From NCBI GenBank assembly GCA_947476285.1, contig CANJPU010000028.1:1-60762 (forward strand): a stretch of 60,762 nt of DNA, read 5' to 3'. Positions 55,774 to 60,762 of the stretch are shown in pieces. Below the pieces are notes generated by a model. That model was not told where the DNA came from. It was given only the letters and a program-made list of their open reading frames with translations, and made no database searches. The translations under genes and the position numbers were made by a program. Origin of the DNA: Comamonadaceae bacterium. GTDB lineage: Bacteria; Pseudomonadota; Gammaproteobacteria; Burkholderiales; Burkholderiaceae_C. Numbering within the stretch: the stretch's first letter is position 1; each line of letters begins with the position of its first letter.

Positions 55774-57099
55774 ATGACATCCTGGACCCATCTGACCCGC
55801 GAGCAGCAGATTGCCCAACTTGAAAAGGATTGGGCTGAGAACCCGCGCTGGAAAGGCATCAAGCGCGGCTACAGTGCCGCCGACGTGGTCAAGCTGCGCG
55901 GCTCCCTGCAAGTTGAGCACACGCTGGCCAAGCGTGGCGCAGAGAAGCTCTGGAGCCTGATCAACACCGAGCCCTTCGTCAACACGCTGGGCGCACTCAC
56001 GGGCAATCAGGCCATGCAGCAAGTCAAGGCCGGCCTCAAGGCCATCTATCTGTCGGGCTGGCAAGTGGCCGGAGACGCCAACAGCAATGGCGAGATGTAC
56101 CCGGACCAGTCGCTGTATTCGGTCGATTCGGTGCCAAAGGTTGTCAAGAAGATCAACGCCACCTTCACCCGCGCTGACCAGATTCAGTGGAGCGAAGGCA
56201 AGAGCGTTGGCGATGCGGGCTACGTGGACTACTTCGCCCCTATAGTGGCCGATGCCGAGGCCGGCTTCGGCGGCGTGCTCAATGCATTCGAGCTGATGAA
56301 GTCGATGATCGAAGCGGGCGCCGCGGGCGTGCACTTTGAAGACCAGTTGGCAGCCGCCAAGAAGTGCGGCCACATGGGCGGCAAGGTGCTTGTGCCCACC
56401 CGCGAAGCCGTCTCCAAGCTGGTGGCTGCTCGCCTGGCCGCTGATGTGATGGGCACGCCCACCATCTTGCTTGCGCGCACCGACGCTGAGGCTGCCGATC
56501 TGGTGACCACTGACGTGGACGAAAACGACAAGCCTTTCCTCACCGGCGAGAGAACGGTGGAAGGCTTCTATCGCAGCCGCAACGGCGCTGACCAGGCTAT
56601 CAGCCGTGGCTTGGCTTATGCCGACTACGCGGACCTGATCTGGTGCGAAACCGGTACGCCCGACTTAGCCTTCGCCAAGCAATTCGCCGACGCTATCCAT
56701 GCCAAATTCCCTGGCAAGCTGCTGGCCTACAACTGCTCCCCGTCCTTCAACTGGAAGAAGAACCTCGACGACGCAACCATTGCCAAGTTCCAGAAGGAAC
56801 TGGGCGCAATGGGCTACAAGTTCCAGTTCATCACACTGGCCGGCTTCCACAGCCTGAACTACGGGATGTTCAACCTGGCCTATGGCTATGCCCGCAACAA
56901 CATGACAGCTTTCGTCGAGTTGCAGCAGGCTGAGTTCGCTGCCGCGGACAAGGGTTTCACGGCAGTCAAGCACCAGCGCGAAGTGGGCACGGGTTATTTT
57001 GACTCGGTGACCACCACGATCGAAGCCAACGCCTCTACCGCCGCGCTCAAGGGCTCGACGGAAGACGCGCAGTTCTTCGACGAGAAGAAGGCAGCTTAA
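55774..57099 (+). CDS. aceA: Isocitrate lyase
   Basis: A 441-residue glyoxylate-shunt enzyme splitting isocitrate into succinate and glyoxylate. The active-site loop [20 protein letters not shown] contains the catalytic Cys. The ATG at 55774 starts the family N-terminus [20 protein letters not shown] and has CGGAGTGAACTTC upstream; an earlier ATG at 55708 would read through leader DNA. No aceB or aceK is adjacent. Confidence 0.96.
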   Translation: MTSWTHLTREQQIAQLEKDWAENPRWKGIKRGYSAADVVKLRGSLQVEHTLAKRGAEKLWSLINTEPFVNTLGALTGNQAMQQVKAGLKAIYLSGWQVAGDANSNGEMYPDQSLYSVDSVPKVVKKINATFTRADQIQWSEGKSVGDAGYVDYFAPIVADAEAGFGGVLNAFELMKSMIEAGAAGVHFEDQLAAAKKCGHMGGKVLVPTREAVSKLVAARLAADVMGTPTILLARTDAEAADLVTTDVDENDKPFLTGERTVEGFYRSRNGADQAISRGLAYADYADLIWCETGTPDLAFAKQFADAIHAKFPGKLLAYNCSPSFNWKKNLDDATIAKFQKELGAMGYKFQFITLAGFHSLNYGMFNLAYGYARNNMTAFVELQQAEFAAADKGFTAVKHQREVGTGYFDSVTTTIEANASTAALKGSTEDAQFFDEKKAA

Positions 57100-57147
57100 G
57101 AGGAAGCGGCGCATACGCGCCCGCAGCTCCCTCGCAGCGCAGTTCAA

Positions 57148-57184
57148 GACCCGCGATCCCCTTGGGAGAGCGGGTTTGTTCTTT
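57148..57184 (+). terminator. Intrinsic terminator after aceA
   Basis: CCCGC (57150-57154) with GATCCC pairs with GGGA and GCGGG (57170-57174), followed by TTTGTTCTTT, about 50 bases after the aceA stop. Confidence 0.7.
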
Positions 57185-57235
57185 GGCGCTAACAGGGTTA
57201 GAGTATCGAACTTGACGTTTGCGCTGGAGAAAGCC

Positions 57236-57433
57236 ATGACCTCATCCATTAACGAAAAGACTGGCGCCTTCGATGCCAGTCAGCTTTCTCAGGCTCGCTG
57301 CCCGGATTGCAGCGGCACGGGCGAGCTGCGCATCGACAGCGAGAACATCAATGAGAATTTCGAGGTAGAAAAGCAGATCGTGATCACACCGTGCTCGCGT
57401 TGCATGGGCACAGGCTTTCTGGCGCCGGGTTAA
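57236..57433 (+). CDS. Small protein with two CxxCxGxG zinc knuckles
   Basis: A 65-residue protein. It has CPDCSGTG and CSRCMGTG, the same knuckles as the DnaJ zinc-binding domain, separated by a short acidic strand pair. The ATG at 57236 is chosen because the frame upstream is unconserved and overlaps the terminator. Function unknown; it may be a redox or zinc-carrier protein. Confidence 0.7.
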   Translation: MTSSINEKTGAFDASQLSQARCPDCSGTGELRIDSENINENFEVEKQIVITPCSRCMGTGFLAPG

Positions 57434-57492
57434 AATCGCACCGCTGGCAAATGAACCAGAACATGCACAAGAGCGAGAAAGGCACTTTGGTT

Positions 57493-57534
57493 ATGACACC
57501 GCGAACTACACCGGAAGGTTTCACGGCCCGCTAA
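57493..57534 (+). CDS. Threonine-rich leader peptide of thrS
   Basis: ATG ACA CCG CGA ACT ACA CCG GAA GGT TTC ACG GCC CGC TAA, giving MTPRTTPEGFTAR with four Thr in 13 residues, including a Thr-Thr pair at codons 5-6. AAAGG lies about 12 bases upstream. Directly downstream are pairings and a terminator that fit ribosome-mediated attenuation of thrS. Confidence 0.65.
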   Translation: MTPRTTPEGFTAR

Positions 57535-57611
57535 GGGCTGGTAAGTCGCGTGTACTGAAGTCATTCAGCAACCCCATCAGCGCGGCTTTCGACCGCGCTT
57601 TTTGTTTTTTT
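57500..57611 (+). promoter_or_regulatory. Transcription attenuator of thrS
   Basis: Segment 1, CGCGA (57500-57504, inside the leader just before the Thr-Thr codons), can pair with TCGCG (57546-57550). The same segment, as GTCGCG (57545-57550), can instead pair with CGCGGC (57581-57586), which is the 5' arm of the terminator. A ribosome stalled at Thr codons would cover segment 1 and favour the antiterminator. Confidence 0.65.
57579..57611 (+). terminator. Intrinsic terminator inside the thrS leader
   Basis: AGCGCGG (57579-57585) pairs with CCGCGCT (57593-57599) around loop CTTTCGA, followed by TTTTGTTTTTTT. It lies 53 bases before the thrS ATG. Confidence 0.85.
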
Positions 57612-57664
57612 GAGCAAGCTTCAACCCGCCGACCAGGCGATCCAGCCAATCGAATTTTTTCATC

Positions 57665-59572
57665 ATGATCCAAGTCACGCTTCCAGACGGTTCCAAACGC
57701 GAATACCCAGGCCCGGTCACTGTGGCCGAAGTCGCAGCCTCCATCGGTCCAGGCCTGGCCAAGGCCGCCCTGGCCGGCAAAATCGATGGCAAGGTGGTCG
57801 ATACCTCCTTTCGCATCGAGACCGACAGCGCCCTGGCCATCGTCACCGCCAAGGACACAGACGGTCTGGACGTCATCCGGCATTCCACCGCGCATTTGCT
57901 GGCCTATGCGGTCAAGGAGATGTTTCCCGATGCGCAAGTCACCATCGGTCCGGTGATCGAAAACGGCTTTTATTACGATTTTTCCTACAAGCGGCCGTTC
58001 ACCCTGGAAGATCTTGCAGCCATCGAAAAGCGCATGAGCGAATTGGCGGCCAAGGACGAGCCCGTCACTCGCCGAGTGCTTGCGCGCGATGAAGCCGTGG
58101 CCTATTTCAAAGGTATCGGCGAACACTACAAGGCCGAGATCATCGCCAGCATTCCGGCCGGGCAAGATGTGTCGCTCTACCGCGAAGGCGCATTCGAAGA
58201 CCTCTGCCGTGGTCCACACGTGCCCAGCACCGGCAAGCTGAGGTTCTTCAAATTGATGAAAGTGGCCGGCGCCTACTGGCGCGGTGACCATCGCAATGAA
58301 ATGCTCCAGCGCATCTACGGCACGGCCTGGACCACCAAGGAAGAACTCGCTCAGTACCTCACCATGCTGGAGGAAGCCGAAAAGCGCGATCACCGCAAGC
58401 TCGGCCGCGAGCTCGACTTGTTTCACATTGACGAGCATTCGCCTGGCACCGTGTTTTGGCATCCCAAGGGCTGGAGCATCTGGCAGGCCGTTGAGCAGTA
58501 CATGCGCGCGGTCTACCGGGACAACGGCTACTTGGAGGTCAAAGGCCCGCAGCTGCTGGATCAGTCGCTCTGGGAGAAGACCGGCCACTGGGGCAAGTAC
58601 CGCGACAACATGTTCACCACGGAGTCGGAAAAGCGCGACTATGCGCTCAAGCCGATGAATTGCCCCGGCCACATCCTGATTTTCAAGCAAGGCATCAAGA
58701 GCTATCGCGATCTGCCGCTGCGCTACGGTGAATTTGGCCAATGCCACCGCAATGAGCCCACCGGGGGCTTGCACGGCATCATGCGGGTGCGCGGCTTCAC
58801 CCAGGACGATGGGCACATCTTCTGCACCGAAGACCAGATTCTCGACGAGTGCGCCGCTTTCACCACGCTCTTGCAGAATGTCTACAAGGACTTTGGCTTT
58901 GACGACATCATCTACAAAGTCGCGACGCGGCCAGAGGCGCGCATCGGCACCGACGAGTCATGGGACAAGGCCGAGCATGCCCTGATGGAGAGCCTTCGCC
59001 GCTCGGGCTGCCATTTTGAGGTGGCAGTGGGCGAGGGCGCCTTCTACGGTCCCAAGATTGAGTACACCCTCAAGGATGCCCTCGGCCGTCAATGGCAGTG
59101 CGGCACCATCCAGGTCGATCCCAACATGACAGAGCTGCTCGATGCGCAATATGTGGGCGAAGACAGCGCCCGTCACCGCCCCCTGATGCTGCACCGGGCC
59201 ATCGTCGGCAGCATGGAGCGCTTCATCGGAATTTTGATTGAACAGCATGCCGGCGCCTTGCCTGCTTGGCTCGCTCCGGTGCAGGTTGTGGTGCTCAACA
59301 TCACCGATTCGCAGGCCGAATATGCGAGAGAAGTGGCCAAAACTCTGCAAAATCAAGGGCTTAGGGTAGAACTAGACCTGCGTAACGAGAAAATTACGTA
59401 TAAAATACGAGAGCATTCGATGCAAAAGCTTCCCTACATCCTTGTCCTTGGAGACAAAGAGCGGGCAGCAGGTGCTGTCGCAGTGCGCGCCCGGGGTAAC
59501 AAAGACCTCGGCGCGATGCCTCTGGCAGCATTCTCCGAAAGAATCGCCCAGGACATCGCCAACAAGCTCTGA
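57665..59572 (+). CDS. thrS: Threonyl-tRNA synthetase
   Basis: A 635-residue class II aminoacyl-tRNA synthetase. The TGS domain starts [20 protein letters not shown]. The editing domain has [20 protein letters not shown]. The catalytic core has [13 protein letters not shown] (zinc Cys), then GECHRNE-type [20 protein letters not shown]. The anticodon domain closes the protein ([10 protein letters not shown]). Expression is probably attenuated by the upstream leader; infC follows. Confidence 0.96.
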   Translation: MIQVTLPDGSKREYPGPVTVAEVAASIGPGLAKAALAGKIDGKVVDTSFRIETDSALAIVTAKDTDGLDVIRHSTAHLLAYAVKEMFPDAQVTIGPVIENGFYYDFSYKRPFTLEDLAAIEKRMSELAAKDEPVTRRVLARDEAVAYFKGIGEHYKAEIIASIPAGQDVSLYREGAFEDLCRGPHVPSTGKLRFFKLMKVAGAYWRGDHRNEMLQRIYGTAWTTKEELAQYLTMLEEAEKRDHRKLGRELDLFHIDEHSPGTVFWHPKGWSIWQAVEQYMRAVYRDNGYLEVKGPQLLDQSLWEKTGHWGKYRDNMFTTESEKRDYALKPMNCPGHILIFKQGIKSYRDLPLRYGEFGQCHRNEPTGGLHGIMRVRGFTQDDGHIFCTEDQILDECAAFTTLLQNVYKDFGFDDIIYKVATRPEARIGTDESWDKAEHALMESLRRSGCHFEVAVGEGAFYGPKIEYTLKDALGRQWQCGTIQVDPNMTELLDAQYVGEDSARHRPLMLHRAIVGSMERFIGILIEQHAGALPAWLAPVQVVVLNITDSQAEYAREVAKTLQNQGLRVELDLRNEKITYKIREHSMQKLPYILVLGDKERAAGAVAVRARGNKDLGAMPLAAFSERIAQDIANKL

Positions 59573-59657
59573 CTGCCAAAGCAATCAAGTCGCTTGCCGC
59601 GTGCATTGAGGCAGTTTCGCTACTTAAGGTAGCCGAGTTTTTGAAGGGATCTGGACC

Positions 59658-60251
59658 ATCGCTACTGAATTTCGCGACCGTCGCCACCGCGAGGAGCGCA
59701 AGCACCGCCTGAACCGGGAAATCATGGCCCCGGAAGTACGCCTCTCGGGGCCTGAGAACGAACCGCTGGGTATCGTCAGTCTGAGCGAGGCGCTGCGAAT
59801 GGCAGGCGAGCTTGACGTCGATCTGGTTGAAATTGCTGCCACGGCGAACCCGCCAGTCTGTCGCTTGATGGACTACGGCAAGTTCAAGTACCAAGAGCAG
59901 AAGAAAGCGGCGGAAGCGAAGGCCAAGCAAACGGTCATCGAAATCAAGGAAGTCAAATTCCGGCCAGGCACCGATGACGGTGACTACAACATCAAGATGC
60001 GCAACATCAGGCGTTTTCTGGCTGAAGGCGACAAGTGCAAGATCACCCTGCGGTTCCGTGGCCGGGAGATCACGCACCAGGAGATCGGCATGGCTCTGTT
60101 GAACCGCATTCGCGACGAACTGGTTGATCTGATCGTGGTGGAGCAGTTTCCCAAGCTGGAAGGCCGGCAGATGATCATGATGATCGCGCCGGGCAAACGC
60201 AAAGTGGCAGTGAAGCCAGCAGCCGAAGCGCAGCAAGCGGCTTCGGCGTAA
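59658..60251 (+). CDS. infC: Translation initiation factor IF-3, ATC start
   Basis: A 197-residue IF-3 that checks start codons on the 30S subunit. There is no ATG, GTG or TTG at the expected N-terminus; the conserved sequence [20 protein letters not shown] begins right after ATC (59658-59660), with GAAGGGATCTGG upstream. In E. coli infC begins with AUU, the basis of its autoregulation, so ATC here probably does the same. An internal ATG at 59724 would remove 22 conserved residues. Both IF-3 domains are complete. Confidence 0.92.
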   Translation: MATEFRDRRHREERKHRLNREIMAPEVRLSGPENEPLGIVSLSEALRMAGELDVDLVEIAATANPPVCRLMDYGKFKYQEQKKAAEAKAKQTVIEIKEVKFRPGTDDGDYNIKMRNIRRFLAEGDKCKITLRFRGREITHQEIGMALLNRIRDELVDLIVVEQFPKLEGRQMIMMIAPGKRKVAVKPAAEAQQAASA

Positions 60252-60423
60252 AGAATCAAAGCTTCATCGGCACGTCGTCGGTGGGGCGATGAAGGAAAGC
60301 CTTTGTGCTTTCCGAAAGTGGTGAGCCTTAGAACTCTCTGCTTTTAAATAAGTGGCTCGGGGCCATCAAGACGCGAAAAGCATTCGCGGCGCCTCACGAG
60401 CACAATGTTAAAGGAGCATTCAC
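60252..60423 (+). other. Structured infC-rpmI intergenic leader
   Basis: At least three hairpins: TTCATCG/CGATGAA (60263-60293), GGAAAG/CTTTCC (60294-60313) and CGCGAA/TTCGCG (60372-60388), plus GAGCC/GGCTC between them. In E. coli L20 binds RNA ahead of rpmI-rplT to repress translation; a comparable role is possible here. AAAGGAG precedes the rpmI start. Confidence 0.45.
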
Positions 60424-60627
60424 ATGCCCAAAATGAAGACCAAGAGCGGAGCGAAAAAGCGTTTCCGCGTTCGTCCCGGTGGCACCGTCAAGCGCGGTCA
60501 AGCCTTCAAGCGTCACATCCTGACCAAGAAGACCACCAAGAACAAGCGCCACCTGCGTGGTTCAGTCGCTGTGCATGAGACCAACATGGGTCACATGGCG
60601 CAGATGCTGCCCTTTGCCGGGCTTTGA
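60424..60627 (+). CDS. rpmI: Large ribosomal subunit protein bL35
   Basis: A 67-residue basic ribosomal protein. [20 protein letters not shown] and [20 protein letters not shown] are the family signature. AAAGGAGCATTCAC precedes the ATG. rplT follows after 26 bases. Confidence 0.97.
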   Translation: MPKMKTKSGAKKRFRVRPGGTVKRGQAFKRHILTKKTTKNKRHLRGSVAVHETNMGHMAQMLPFAGL

Positions 60628-60653
60628 TCAACTGACGAACAAGGAGTACACAC

Positions 60654-60762
60654 ATGCCTCGCGTCAAACGTGGTGTTACCGCCCGCGCTCGTCACAAGAA
60701 AATCCTGGCTCTGGCCAAGGGTTACCGCGGTCGCCGCAAGAACGTCTTCCGCATCGCCAAAC
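60654..60762 (+). CDS. rplT: Large ribosomal subunit protein bL20 (partial, cut by window end)
   Basis: The first 36 codons of L20, [20 protein letters not shown] and then GYRGRRKN, with AAGGAGTACACAC ahead of the ATG. L20 is an assembly protein and, in E. coli, a translational repressor of its operon. The gene runs off the right edge. Confidence 0.96.
   Translation, partial: MPRVKRGVTARARHKKILALAKGYRGRRKNVFRIAK

Noticed and set aside
1..60762. CRISPR arrays or rRNA genes
   Set aside because: No regularly spaced repeats and no rRNA-like sequence were seen on either strand.

Overview
The window looks like chromosome of a betaproteobacterium in Burkholderiales, most likely a Comamonadaceae member. 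This rests on gene content and order (surE-pcm-nlpD-rpoS, rpsF-priB-rpsR-rplI-dnaB, an alanine aminotransferase-hom-thrC-moeA-moaD-moaE run, thrS-infC-rpmI-rplT), a Bug/TctC-type binding protein, an SWIB protein with a histone-H1-like tail, and paired VC_2705-type sodium:solute symporters. Genus and species cannot be named from the sequence alone.

Layout. 1-7000 is an accessory, partly AT-rich region. It holds the right end of an IS3-family element sitting in a type III DNA methyltransferase gene, an uncharacterised gene overlapping the mod stop codon, a UvrD-like helicase with a RelE/ParE-like N-terminus, and two paralogous CC/CxC proteins flanking a divergent AT-rich locus. It ends at a tRNA-His gene with its terminator. 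7150-17860 is core genome: quinone oxidoreductase, surE-pcm-nlpD-rpoS, an exonuclease, rlmD preceded by an inverted-repeat-bounded element, a REP-like repeat, a broken HTH/PIN toxin-antitoxin pair, a Bax-inhibitor-1 protein, a GlcG-like protein, TonB and the PEP synthase regulator. 18079-26600 carries ppsA and two related symporters with EF-hand-like loops, separated by a small membrane protein and a TPR protein. 26727-36710 has the rpsF-priB-rpsR-rplI cluster, dnaB, phoH, prxQ and threonine synthesis genes.

36780-48353 holds molybdopterin genes moeA-moaD-moaE, a MarR / Bug-type binding protein / flavin monooxygenase module, clpB with a sigma-32-like promoter, an AcuI/YhdH-type reductase, an SDR and a two-gene YeeE/YedE transporter. 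48432-55446 holds an MFS permease, gspA-gspB, a TPP enzyme, the SWIB protein and an EamA permease. 55572-60762 holds aceA behind a palindrome-rich promoter region, a small CxxCxGxG protein and thrS-infC-rpmI-rplT.

The most interesting regulatory signal is ahead of thrS. A 13-codon leader ORF with four Thr codons is followed by mutually exclusive pairings and an intrinsic terminator, the layout of a classical transcription attenuator. Other points of interest are an infC gene with no standard start codon (ATC inferred), the inverted-repeat element whose end runs into the rlmD start codon, the deleted PIN toxin, and the left-edge defence-like cluster.
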